NCBI GenBank assembly: GCA_963762435.1
Contig: CAVXLN010000014.1
Span: 62,001-126,000 of the forward strand
Direction of reading: 5' to 3'
Source: JAXDMU01 sp963762435
Lineage (GTDB): Bacteria > Pseudomonadota > Alphaproteobacteria > ATCC43930 > CGMCC-115725
DNA: 64,000 nt
The translations under genes were made by a program, and so were the position numbers. Below the pieces are notes generated by a model that was given only the letters and a program-made list of their open reading frames with translations, was not told the DNA's origin and did no database searches. Below, one piece after another: positions 8,157 through 16,009 of this stretch; the stretch's first letter is position 1; the number at the start of each line of letters is the position of its first letter.

Positions 8157-10109
8157 ATGGCCAACTCCGCGATCACTCCGATACCGCCTGCCCGCGTGAC
8201 GGCAGCAACGACCCCGTCGATCTCGAGCCAGCTGACGCTCTCGGTCTTCGTCGTGGTCGTAGCCGCCCTTTATCTGGCGCGCGATGTGCTGATGCCGCTG
8301 ACGCTCGCGGTCCTGCTGTCGATCCTGCTGGCGCCCTTGGTGGCGCTCTTGCGGCGCGCGCGGCTCGGCCGCGTGCCGTCGGTCCTGCTGGCCGTCGCCA
8401 TGGCGGTCGGCCTTATCTGCGCGATCGGCGGACTGATCGGGACGCAGATGGCCGATCTCGTCGATAACGTCCCGAGCTATGCCTCGACGATCGAGAGCAA
8501 GGCCAGCAAGATCCGCACATACGCGGGCGCCCAGATCGATCGGGCGGCGAGTAGCCTGGGATACAGCCTGCAGGAGACCCCGCCCCCCACACCGGCAACC
8601 TCGCCACCAAAGAGCGCCAAGCCGCAGCCCGCACCGTCGTCATTGACAGCGCCCAATCCCGGGACTCCGCAAAGGCCGATCCCGGTCGAGGTGCATCAGC
8701 CCGACCCCTCGCCGCTCGAACTGATGACCCGCTACTTGTCGCCGGTCCTCTCGCCACTCGGCACGACCGGCATCGTCTTCATGGTCGCCATCTTCATCCT
8801 GCTGCAACAGGAGGATCTGCGCGACCGGCTGATCCGGCTGATCGGATCGAGCGATCTTCGGCGCACCACTGTGGCGCTCGATGATGGCGGCCGGCGTTTG
8901 AGCCGCTATTTCCTGACCCAGCTTGGTCTCAACTCCGCCTTCGGCGTCATCATCGGCCTGGGCCTGTTCCTGATCGGTGTTCCAAGCCCGCTGCTTTGGG
9001 GCGTGCTCTCCGGCCTCCTGCGCTTCGTGCCTTACATCGGCGCCGTCATCGGCGCCTTTTTCCCGGTGGCGCTCGCCGCTGCGATCGATCCCGGCTGGTC
9101 GATGCTGTTTTGGACGATCGGGCTCTATCTCGTCGCCGAGATAACAGCCGGCCAGTTCGTCGAGCCGCTGCTCTACGGCAACAGCACGGGCCTCTCACCG
9201 GTCTCGGTCGTGGTAGCCGCGATCTTCTGGTCGTGGCTCTGGGGCCCGGTCGGGCTGATCCTGTCGACGCCTCTGACGCTCTGCCTAGTGGTGGTCGGCC
9301 GGCATGTCGAGCATCTCGAGTTTCTCGATGTCATGCTGGGCAACCGGCCGGCGCTGACGCCCGTCGAGAGCTTCTATCAGCGCATGCTGACAGCCGATCA
9401 GGACGAGGCGCGCGATCATGCCGAACAGATGCTGAAGGAGCGTTCGCTGACGGCCTATTACGATCAGGTGGCGCTGCCCGGGCTTGAACTGGCTGCGATC
9501 GACGCGCAGCGCGGCACGCTGGCACCGGAGCAGCTTGAGCGCATCAAGGAAACCATCAAGGAGCTGGTCGAGGATCTGGCCGATCGCAATGACGAGCCGG
9601 CGCCGCCGACCGAGGAGCAACCGCCGCAGGAGCCGGAGTTTTCGCCGCAATGGCAGGGCGAGACGCCGGTGCTGTGCATCGCCGGCCGCGGCCCGCTCGA
9701 CGAGGCGGCCGCCTCCATGCTCGCTCAGCTGCTCGGCAAGCAAGGCATCGGCGCGCGCACCGCACCTTACGCGGCAACGACGCGCAGTCACATCGGCGAG
9801 CTCGATGCCAAGGGCGTCCAGATGATCTGCGTCTCGTATCTCGATATCACCGGCAAGCAGGCACATTTGCGCTATCTGCTGCAGCGCGTGCGCCAGCGCC
9901 TGCCGTCCATTCCGATCCTGGTCGGGCTTTGGCCCGATGACGAGCCGCGGATACCGGATTGGAAGACCCGTGCCGAGCTCGGCGCCGACTATTATGCGCG
10001 CTCGCTGGGCGAGGCGGTCGAGACCTGCATCGAAGCGGCGCAGGCCTCGGCCGAGCTGCCGGGCGGGAGCGAGAAGCCGCTACCGACCCGCGCCGCCTCG
10101 GGGCTGTGA
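8157..10109 (+). CDS. AI-2E (PerM-type) transporter with C-terminal cobalamin-domain-like extension
   Basis: A 650-residue protein. The first 420 or so residues are an AI-2E family (PerM/YdgG) membrane domain: paired N-terminal helices, a soluble loop rich in Pro and Ala, then GVLSGLLRFVPYIGAVIGAFFP and a helix bundle ending near LCLVVVGRHVEHL. A linker rich in Glu and Pro follows (DEPAPPTEEQPP). The last 130 residues resemble the Rossmann-like fold of B12-binding domains (VLCIAGRGPLDEAA, IPILVGLWP, ELGADYYARSLGEAVE). They lack the DxHxxG histidine motif, so cobalamin is unlikely. Similar transporters move autoinducer-2, ions or unknown solutes. The ATG at 8157 follows AAGGAAAC. The 3' end overlaps the facing gene by 30 nt. 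Confidence 0.87.
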   Translation: MANSAITPIPPARVTAATTPSISSQLTLSVFVVVVAALYLARDVLMPLTLAVLLSILLAPLVALLRRARLGRVPSVLLAVAMAVGLICAIGGLIGTQMADLVDNVPSYASTIESKASKIRTYAGAQIDRAASSLGYSLQETPPPTPATSPPKSAKPQPAPSSLTAPNPGTPQRPIPVEVHQPDPSPLELMTRYLSPVLSPLGTTGIVFMVAIFILLQQEDLRDRLIRLIGSSDLRRTTVALDDGGRRLSRYFLTQLGLNSAFGVIIGLGLFLIGVPSPLLWGVLSGLLRFVPYIGAVIGAFFPVALAAAIDPGWSMLFWTIGLYLVAEITAGQFVEPLLYGNSTGLSPVSVVVAAIFWSWLWGPVGLILSTPLTLCLVVVGRHVEHLEFLDVMLGNRPALTPVESFYQRMLTADQDEARDHAEQMLKERSLTAYYDQVALPGLELAAIDAQRGTLAPEQLERIKETIKELVEDLADRNDEPAPPTEEQPPQEPEFSPQWQGETPVLCIAGRGPLDEAAASMLAQLLGKQGIGARTAPYAATTRSHIGELDAKGVQMICVSYLDITGKQAHLRYLLQRVRQRLPSIPILVGLWPDDEPRIPDWKTRAELGADYYARSLGEAVETCIEAAQASAELPGGSEKPLPTRAASGL

Positions 10110-10979
10110 GGGCGTCGTTCCCACTTCGAGATGGGCGCGGTGTGCCGCCAAGGCGCCGATCACGATGCCGCGCGCCACGGTGTGATGGATCGGCCTGCCA
10201 TTGCTCCAGCGCTCGCGCCGCGACCATTCATCGATCGAGAGGCCGGTGCCGACCACATACCAGAAGGCGCGCGCCGCCGGCGAGGCGGTGCCGCCGAGTG
10301 CGGTGAGCGCCCGCCAGACCTGATCGCGCGCGACCTCGATCCGTTCGACGATCGGCGCGCTGTGGCTCCCTTTCCCCGGCGGCTTGGCGAAATCGAAGGC
10401 CTTCAGCGGATCGAGCTGGGCGCGATAGAACGCCCCTTGGAAGCGGCGGGCGGCGCGCGCATCCTCGCCCGACACCTCTCCGTTCTTGACCAGTCGCGCC
10501 AGCGTATCGATGGCGCGCGGTGCCGTCGCCGCCCAGCCTTCGGCATCGCGACCTTGCCAAGTCTCGAGCCCATTGCCCTGGCGGCTTCGTTCCATACTGG
10601 GCGTACCGATATCCTCGGCCGGTTCCGCCGCCACCGGCAGCTCGGCACGCAGCAGCCGGTGCAGCTGCATCATTTCGGTCCGATCGAGCGCGCGTTCGCC
10701 AGCGCCGCCGAGACGTGTTCGGAAGGCGAGCAAGGCGGCGCCGTCACGGCTGAGCTTGTAATGGCCGGGCTTTACCGCCTCGGTGATGCCGAGCCGGGCC
10801 AAAGCACCGCACAGCCGGCCGGAGCGGCCGCGCGGAAGGTCGAGCGCCGTATCGAGCTCGACGCTCGGCAGTGCCGCTTCCGTCTTCAACAGCAGAACCA
10901 GGCGCAGCTCGATATCCTCATCGCGCCAGAAATAGAGCAGCGCCCGGCGGCTCAGGTGCTGAATCTCGAGATCGCTCAT
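10080..10979 (-). CDS. Predicted DNA-binding protein with DUF6456-like C-terminal half
   Basis: A 299-residue soluble protein of unknown role. Residues 10-80 look like a winged helix (LSRRALLYFWRDEDIELRL, LPRGRSGRLCGALARLGI). The C-terminal half (residues 150-290) contains ARRFQGAFYRAQLDP and IDEWSRRERWSNGRPIHH, which resembles DUF6456, an alphaproteobacterial domain of unknown function; that match is from memory. I chose the ATG at 10979 because GGGGGAAGC precedes it, and because it overlaps the stop codon of the upstream gene as ATGA, implying translational coupling. It is the last gene of a three-gene operon facing the XRE/S24 regulator. Confidence 0.7.
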   Translation of the reverse strand: MSDLEIQHLSRRALLYFWRDEDIELRLVLLLKTEAALPSVELDTALDLPRGRSGRLCGALARLGITEAVKPGHYKLSRDGAALLAFRTRLGGAGERALDRTEMMQLHRLLRAELPVAAEPAEDIGTPSMERSRQGNGLETWQGRDAEGWAATAPRAIDTLARLVKNGEVSGEDARAARRFQGAFYRAQLDPLKAFDFAKPPGKGSHSAPIVERIEVARDQVWRALTALGGTASPAARAFWYVVGTGLSIDEWSRRERWSNGRPIHHTVARGIVIGALAAHRAHLEVGTTPSQPRGGAGR

Positions 10980-11173
10980 GCGCGCTTCCCCCAATGTTTG
11001 TTGGCATAGTTGCGAATGGCCTGGGCGAACCAGGGATCCCTGGGCTCGATCTCATCCGGTCTCAACATGACGACACCTTGGCGGTGCCAGGCGGCAGCGC
11101 GCTGGCGGTCAAGTTCCTCCTCCGTCGTTGGGCCGCTCTGCACGAGACGGCCGAGGCAGCTTTGCGAACGCAT
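10976..11173 (-). CDS. Small hypothetical protein, middle gene of the regulator-facing operon
   Basis: A 65-residue soluble protein (MRSQSCLGRLVQSGP ... NYANKHWGKRA) with no family I recognise. The frame is open to 11224, but the ATG at 11173 is preceded by GAGGAGATCGGGA, the strongest ribosome site here. It therefore begins 65 bp inside the 3' end of the upstream gene in another frame. Its TGA stop overlaps the next gene's ATG (ATGA). The arrangement argues for co-translation with both neighbours. Confidence 0.6.
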   Translation of the reverse strand: MRSQSCLGRLVQSGPTTEEELDRQRAAAWHRQGVVMLRPDEIEPRDPWFAQAIRNYANKHWGKRA

Positions 11174-11417
11174 TCCCGATCTCCTCTTTGACAAGACCTG
11201 ATTGTTCATGATTTGTTCGTTCAATAGCCATCAACTGGCGCAGCGCCAGGTGATGAGCCTCGATGAGATGGAAGAAGATGGCCTCCCATGATTTGGTGTG
11301 AAGCACCCCGAGCATCTGACAGGCATCCTCCGGGCTGACGCGGCGGCGCTGCCAATCTCGGATCTGGTCGGCTGCAATCAGCCGGGTTTGGCCGGGAAGG
11401 ATCTCTCGCAACATCAT
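11109..11417 (-). CDS. Hypothetical protein, first gene of the regulator-facing operon
   Basis: A 102-residue protein of unknown function. The segment QTRLIAADQIRDWQRRRVSP and the following EDACQMLGVLHTKSWEAI look like a small helical, possibly DNA-binding, module. The codons keep the GC-rich third-position bias of neighbouring genes through most of the reading frame, which supports it as real. There are two consecutive ATGs at 11417 and 11414, with no strong ribosome-binding site. A CAAC-N5-GTTG dyad lies just upstream at 11429-11441. The 3' 65 bp overlap the next gene. Confidence 0.6.
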   Translation of the reverse strand: MMLREILPGQTRLIAADQIRDWQRRRVSPEDACQMLGVLHTKSWEAIFFHLIEAHHLALRQLMAIERTNHEQSGLVKEEIGNAFAKLPRPSRAERPNDGGGT

Positions 11418-11428
11418 GCTGCAAATTA

Positions 11429-11441
11429 CAACATATTGTTG
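11429..11441. promoter_or_regulatory. Operator-like dyad, copy 1 (CAACATATTGTTG)
   Basis: A 13-bp inverted repeat of form CAAC-N5-GTTG; the outer five bases on each side are also complementary (CAACA/TGTTG). It lies 11 bp upstream of the leftward gene starting at 11417. A second copy of the same form is at 11488-11500. Confidence 0.6.
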
Positions 11442-11487
11442 CTGATAGAGTCAAGCCGAACGCTGTGAATAAACCGCTCGCAACGAC

Positions 11488-11500
11488 CAACGATCTGTTG
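11488..11500. promoter_or_regulatory. Operator-like dyad, copy 2 (CAACGATCTGTTG)
   Basis: The second CAAC-N5-GTTG dyad in this 94-bp divergent gap, 11 bp before the ATG of the XRE/S24 regulator at 11512. The symmetric placement, 11 bp from each start codon, suggests that the regulator represses both directions. Confidence 0.6.
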
Positions 11501-11511
11501 TAAAGTGAGGC

Positions 11512-12180
11512 ATGGCCGATCCCGTATCAAACCGCCTCAAGCAGCTGCGCATGGGTCGCGGCTGGTCGCTCGCCCAGCTGGGCGAGATGATCGGCACGTC
11601 CGGCCAGAATGTCAGCAAGATCGAGCTCGGCAAGGCGCGGCTGACGCTCGATTGGGTGACCAAGTTCGCGCGCGCCTTCGACATCGATCCGTTGGAGCTG
11701 ATGCGCGACGAGCAGCATCTGCGCGTTGCGCCATCATTAGCCGGAACCGTTGCGACAGCACCGGAGAGATTGCCGGTTTCACAACAGTCCGTTGACAGAA
11801 ATGACCTGATCCCGGTGCGCAGTGCCGGCCGTGGCGGCAATGGCCAGACCATGTTCCTGACCGACGGGCCGATCGACTACACCCGCCGGCCGAACGCGTT
11901 GCAGACCGTCCGCGACGCCTATGCCGTCTATATGGTCGGCGACAGCATGTCGCCGCGCTACGAGCCGGGCTGGCTGCTCTACGTCCACCCCTTCAAGCCG
12001 CCGACGCGCGGACGCGCCGTCGTCGTGACGCTTCGGGACGATGCGGTGCTGGTCAAGGAATGGGTATCGCAGGACGCTGCCACGCTGACGCTGCGCCAGC
12101 TCAATCCGGAGGAGGAATTGCGTTTCCCTCTTACCGAAGTGCGCGAGATTCATCTCGTCGTCGGCAGCACCGAGGAGTGA
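11512..12180 (+). CDS. XRE-HTH / S24-peptidase repressor (cI/LexA-like)
   Basis: A 222-residue regulator with an N-terminal helix-turn-helix of the Xre/cI type (residues 6-65, LAQLGEMIGTSGQNVSKIELG). The C-terminal S24 (LexA-like) domain has Ser145 in VGDSMSPRYEPG and Lys182 in VLVKEW. The Ser-Lys spacing of 37 equals that of LexA. An Ala105-Gly106 bond lies 40 residues before the Ser, where LexA and cI are cut; Ala77-Gly78 is an alternative. Self-cleavage after RecA activation is therefore possible but unproven. The ATG at 11512 follows AAGTGAGGC. The two flanking dyads suggest autoregulation and control of the divergent operon. Confidence 0.88.
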   Translation: MADPVSNRLKQLRMGRGWSLAQLGEMIGTSGQNVSKIELGKARLTLDWVTKFARAFDIDPLELMRDEQHLRVAPSLAGTVATAPERLPVSQQSVDRNDLIPVRSAGRGGNGQTMFLTDGPIDYTRRPNALQTVRDAYAVYMVGDSMSPRYEPGWLLYVHPFKPPTRGRAVVVTLRDDAVLVKEWVSQDAATLTLRQLNPEEELRFPLTEVREIHLVVGSTEE

Positions 12181-12915
12181 TCATGCGCGCCGGTCGCGAT
12201 AGGACTCCGCCACGACCCAGGCGCCGGCGGTCAGCGCCCAGGAAACTATAGCCTCGCTCCATACGCCCGCATCCTTGGAGCCCGCGATCAGAGACGGCAG
12301 CCATACCAACAGCGTGAACAGCCCGATCTGCACTGCCGACAGTGCCGCCGCCAACCATGCGAAGAGTCCTGCGAGTACCGCCAACCCAGCCGCAATGTAG
12401 GTGCCGCCAGTGAAATAGACCCAGCCAATGGGCGAGGGCAGCCAACCAGGCACCAGAGACGCGGTCAGCTGGACATAGGCGAGATGAGCGACACCGAAAG
12501 CAATCAGGGCCACGCCGTAAATCGCCCTCGCAAGCCGCATCGCAATCTCGTTGGCGGCAAACCGTGCATAGAGCACCCCGGCAGCCGACACCAGCACCGC
12601 AGTCTCGCCGGCGCTTTCCCACGATACCGCCGCGGCCGGCGCCAGCAAGACGACCCGGCCTTTGACCAGCAACAGCCAAAGCAGAAGCCAAGCTAGAAGG
12701 ATCTGCGCCGCCAAAGCCGCCGTCCGGCTCCAGAGCAGGCCGATGCCCGTCGCGAGCAAAACAAGGGCGGAGAGCACGACCAGCGCCTCGCGAGCGGGCA
12801 GTTCCTTCGGCATCGGTTGCCAGATCGCGGCGAAATCCGCTTGAACCAGGCTCGACAAGCCGAGTGCGATCAGGGTCAAGGCGAAGATCGCCTGACCTGC
12901 ACCCTCGATCCGCAT
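12181..12915 (-). CDS. DoxX-like integral membrane protein
   Basis: A 244-residue hydrophobic protein with about seven predicted transmembrane segments. The N-terminal RIEGAGQAIFALTLIALGLSSL and the central IYGVALIAFGVAHLAYV resemble the repeated four-helix unit of DoxX-type proteins, here apparently doubled. No catalytic residue is evident and the function is unknown. The ATG at 12915 follows GGAGGGGCG. It is convergent with the S24 regulator, whose stop codon ends at the adjacent base. Confidence 0.75.
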   Translation of the reverse strand: MRIEGAGQAIFALTLIALGLSSLVQADFAAIWQPMPKELPAREALVVLSALVLLATGIGLLWSRTAALAAQILLAWLLLWLLLVKGRVVLLAPAAAVSWESAGETAVLVSAAGVLYARFAANEIAMRLARAIYGVALIAFGVAHLAYVQLTASLVPGWLPSPIGWVYFTGGTYIAAGLAVLAGLFAWLAAALSAVQIGLFTLLVWLPSLIAGSKDAGVWSEAIVSWALTAGAWVVAESYRDRRA

Positions 12916-13017
12916 CGCCCCTCCTCCGATCGCATCGGCAACGCTTGACGCCCGCGCTCCCCTCGGGCTGACTGGCGATCATAAGCCGGGCCAATGAGAC
13001 CTGGGGAGACTATCGGG

Positions 13018-13791
13018 ATGGAAATGGTAGGGAAGGTGACAATCATCACCGGCTCGGCAACGGGCATCGGTGCCGCCGTGGCCAAGCGCCTGGCGAGCAA
13101 GGGCGCCGCGGTGGTGATCAATTACAGCCGAAGCGTTGCCGAGGCCGAGGAAACGGCGGTGTCCTGCCGCGACGCCGGCGGCGACGCGATCATTTGTCAG
13201 GCCAATGTCGCCGAGGATGCGGATTGCCGGCGGCTTGCGGCGGCGGCGCTCGAGCGCTGGGGCCGCATCGACTATCTCGTCAACAATGCCGGTACTACGG
13301 TCTTCGCCGATCACGCAGCACTGGACAAGGTGCAGGCTGAGGATTTCCGCCGCATCTATGACGTGAATGTCATCGGCGCCTATCAGATGATCCGCGCTGT
13401 GGCCGCGACCATGAAGGCGCAGGGCCGGGGTGCCGTCGTCAATGTCTCCTCGATCGCGGGCCTGACCGGCATCGGCAGCTCGGTCGCCTATGCCGCCTCG
13501 AAGGGCGCTCTCAACACGCTGACCCTGTCGCTCGCGCGCGCTCTCGGACCCGAGATCCGCGTCAATGCCGTGTGCCCCGGCCTCGTGCAGACCCGCTGGC
13601 TCAAGCAGGGGCTTGGCGATGCGAGCTATGAGCGCAGCGTGATCGCCAACCAGACGCGCACGCCGCTCAAGGCCAGCTCCGGGCCAGACGAGATCGCCGA
13701 GCCGATCGTCTGGCTGCTCGAAGGGGCGGCCCACGTCACAGGCGAGATCATCACGGTCGATGCTGGGCTGCATCTGGGCTTCGGCCCCTAG
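13018..13791 (+). CDS. Short-chain dehydrogenase/reductase, FabG-like
   Basis: A 257-residue SDR. The glycine motif is TGSATGIGAAVAKRL, the NNAG motif is NNAGTT, and the catalytic Tyr-Lys pair is in YAASKGALN. The C-terminal VTGEIITVDAGLHLG is typical of FabG-like 3-oxoacyl reductases and 3-hydroxyacyl dehydrogenases. I chose ATG 13018 with GGGAG upstream; ATG 12994 and ATG 13024 are possible. It is followed 69 bp later by an acyl-CoA synthetase and then a thioesterase on the same strand, suggesting a small acyl-CoA-processing unit. Confidence 0.88.
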   Translation: MEMVGKVTIITGSATGIGAAVAKRLASKGAAVVINYSRSVAEAEETAVSCRDAGGDAIICQANVAEDADCRRLAAAALERWGRIDYLVNNAGTTVFADHAALDKVQAEDFRRIYDVNVIGAYQMIRAVAATMKAQGRGAVVNVSSIAGLTGIGSSVAYAASKGALNTLTLSLARALGPEIRVNAVCPGLVQTRWLKQGLGDASYERSVIANQTRTPLKASSGPDEIAEPIVWLLEGAAHVTGEIITVDAGLHLGFGP

Positions 13792-13860
13792 CCCTATCGC
13801 ACCGCGGTCCGTTTCAAGAATAGAGCAGGACAAAGATCCTGCCGGGGAGGTCATCCGACC

Positions 13861-15552
13861 ATGGCGACGAATACTTCATGCGTAAGATTCCTGGCGGCAC
13901 GCGATTTCCTGCTGCGCCATCGCGACGATTACGACACGGCCTATCGCGAATTTCGCTGGCCGACATTTGACCGGTTCAACTGGGCACTCGATTATTTCGA
14001 CCGGATCGCCGTCAGCAATTACCGGCCGGCGCTGTGGCTGGTGCATGAAGATGGCAGCGACGAGAAGGTCTCGTTCGACGAGATGAGCCGGCGCAGCAAT
14101 CAGGTCGCGAACTATTTGCGCGGCCTCGGCGTCAAGCGCGGCGACCGCATCCTGCTGATGCTGGGCAACGTACTGCCGCTCTGGGAATGCATGCTGGCGG
14201 CGATGAAGCTCGGCGCGGTCATCATCCCGGCGACGACGCTGCTCGCCGAACGCGACCTCGAAGACCGCTTCGCGCGCGGCCGGGTTCGCCATGTCGTGGC
14301 CAGCGGCCAGCATGCCGCCAGGTTCGCGAGCCTGCCCGGCGGCCAGACGCGCATCGCCGTCGGCGGCGCCGAGGGCTGGCATCGCTATGAGGACGCCTAC
14401 GCGCAACCGGTCGAGTTCGAGCCCGAGGGCGAGACCCGCGCCGATGATCCGATGCTGCTCTATTTCACCTCGGGCACCACGGCGCAGCCGAAGCTCGTGC
14501 TGCACAGCCATCGCAGCTATCCCGTCGGGCACCTTTCGACGCTCTATTGGCTCGGCCTCAAGCCCGGCGATGTCCATCTCAACATCTCCTCGCCCGGCTG
14601 GGCCAAGCATGCCTGGAGCTCGTTCTTCGCGCCCTGGAACGCCGAGGCGACCATCCTCGTGCTCAACCAGCCGCGTTTCGATGCGCGCAGTCTGCTCGAC
14701 ACGCTCGTACGCTGCCGCGTCACCACCTTCTGCGCACCGCCGACGGTCTGGCGCATGCTGGTGCAGCAGGATCTCAAAGACCGGAAGACGGCACTCACCG
14801 AGGTCGCCAGTGCCGGCGAGCCGCTCAATCCCGAGATCATCGAACAGGTGCGCGCCGCCTGGGGCCTGACCATCCGCGACGGCTACGGCCAGACCGAGAC
14901 GAGCGCTCAGATCGGCAACAGCCCGGGCCAGAAATTGAAGCTCGGCTCGATGGGCCGTCCCCTGCCCGGCTATGTCGTGCGTTTGCTCGATGCCGAAGGC
15001 GAGCCGGCGCGCGAAGGCGAGATCAGCCTCGCCCTCGACCCGCCGCCGGTTGCCCTCATGATGGGCTATCAGGATGATGCCGGCGCCATCGCCCCGGTCG
15101 AAGGCCGCTTCTATCGGACCGGCGATGTCGCAATGCGCGACGAGGACGGGTATTTGACCTATGTCGGCCGCGCCGACGATGTCTTCAAAGCCGCCGACTA
15201 CCGGATCAGCCCGTTCGAGCTCGAAAGCATCCTGATCGAGCATGTGGCCGTCGCCGAGGCGGCGATCGTGCCCTCGCCCGACCCGGTGCGGCTCGCCGTG
15301 CCAAAGGCCTTCGTGACGCTGGCCCCCGGGCATGAGGCGGATCGGGTTACCGCACTCGCCATCTTCCGGCATCTCAAGGAGCGGCTTTCGCCGTTCAAGC
15401 GCGTGCGCCGGCTCGAATTCAGCGATCTGCCCAAGACCATCTCCGGCAAGATCCGTCGCGTCGAGCTGCGCGGCATCGAGGTCGAGCGCCGCGCCGAGGG
15501 AACGCGTGTCACGCTCGAATTCTGGGAAGAGGATTTTCCGGAGCTCAAATAG
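13861..15552 (+). CDS. AMP-forming acyl-CoA synthetase
   Basis: A 563-residue ANL-superfamily enzyme, which activates a carboxylic acid to acyl-AMP and then acyl-CoA. The P-loop-like motif is YFTSGTTAQPK, A5 is YGQTET, A7 is YRTGD, the A8 hinge follows in YVGRADDVFKAADYRISP, and the C-terminal catalytic Lys is in KTISGKIRR. Overall it is closer to acetyl/propionyl- or medium-chain-acyl-CoA synthetases than to FadD. The ATG at 13861 follows GGGAGGTCATCCGACC. A hotdog thioesterase starts 9 bp after its stop. The substrate is not determined. Confidence 0.92.
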   Translation: MATNTSCVRFLAARDFLLRHRDDYDTAYREFRWPTFDRFNWALDYFDRIAVSNYRPALWLVHEDGSDEKVSFDEMSRRSNQVANYLRGLGVKRGDRILLMLGNVLPLWECMLAAMKLGAVIIPATTLLAERDLEDRFARGRVRHVVASGQHAARFASLPGGQTRIAVGGAEGWHRYEDAYAQPVEFEPEGETRADDPMLLYFTSGTTAQPKLVLHSHRSYPVGHLSTLYWLGLKPGDVHLNISSPGWAKHAWSSFFAPWNAEATILVLNQPRFDARSLLDTLVRCRVTTFCAPPTVWRMLVQQDLKDRKTALTEVASAGEPLNPEIIEQVRAAWGLTIRDGYGQTETSAQIGNSPGQKLKLGSMGRPLPGYVVRLLDAEGEPAREGEISLALDPPPVALMMGYQDDAGAIAPVEGRFYRTGDVAMRDEDGYLTYVGRADDVFKAADYRISPFELESILIEHVAVAEAAIVPSPDPVRLAVPKAFVTLAPGHEADRVTALAIFRHLKERLSPFKRVRRLEFSDLPKTISGKIRRVELRGIEVERRAEGTRVTLEFWEEDFPELK

Positions 15553-15561
15553 GAAACCGCC

Positions 15562-15957
15562 ATGGATCTGCTTGCCCGGCTGACCGCGAACCCCCTGCCC
15601 TTCGCCAAGCTGCTCGGCATCACTTTCAAGAGTGCCGAGACCGACCGGATCGTCGCAGAACTCCTCGTTCGAGACGAGCTTTGCACTCGTCCTGCGGTCA
15701 TGCATGGCGGCTGCATCATGGCCTTCGCCGACACGCTCGGGGCCGCCGGCACGATCGTGAATCTGCCGGACGGCGCAGGCACCACGACGATCGAGAGCAA
15801 GACCAATTTCCTGGGGCCGGCCCCGGTCGGCGGCAAGCTGATCGGCGAGGCGACGCCGGTTCATCGCGGCCGCCGCACTCAGGTCTGGCAGACGCGGATC
15901 ACGACCGAGGCCGGCAAGCTGGTGGCGCTCGTGACCCAGACCCAGATGGTCCTTTAG
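15562..15957 (+). CDS. PaaI-type hotdog thioesterase
   Basis: A 131-residue hotdog-fold protein. The core helix PAVMHGGCIMAFADTLGAAGT and the strand TTIESKTNFLGPAPVGGKL match the PaaI/YdiI thioesterase family, which hydrolyses aromatic or medium-chain acyl-CoA esters. It starts 9 bp downstream of the acyl-CoA synthetase stop with AGGAAACCGCC upstream of the ATG, so the two are co-transcribed. The pairing of a ligase with a thioesterase suggests release of CoA from over-accumulated products. Confidence 0.9.
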   Translation: MDLLARLTANPLPFAKLLGITFKSAETDRIVAELLVRDELCTRPAVMHGGCIMAFADTLGAAGTIVNLPDGAGTTTIESKTNFLGPAPVGGKLIGEATPVHRGRRTQVWQTRITTEAGKLVALVTQTQMVL

Positions 15958-16009
15958 ATCCAACGTTTAATTTAGATGCGTTGCCGGACTATGCTACGTC
16001 TGGCCGCAA

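Noticed and set aside
8500..8700. Pro/Ala-rich insert of the AI-2E transporter as a frameshift
   Set aside because: The frame stays open and the membrane domain resumes normally afterwards (SPLGTTGIVFMVAIFILLQQEDL), so it is a low-complexity loop.
10976..11224. Upstream start (TTG 11224 or ATG 11209) for the small operon gene
   Set aside because: Neither has a ribosome site, whereas ATG 11173 has GAGGAG at a suitable distance.
13876..15963. A 695-codon open frame antisense to the acyl-CoA synthetase and thioesterase
   Set aside because: It covers two well-supported genes on the other strand; the sequence is rich in Arg, Gly, Asp and His with no recognisable domain.
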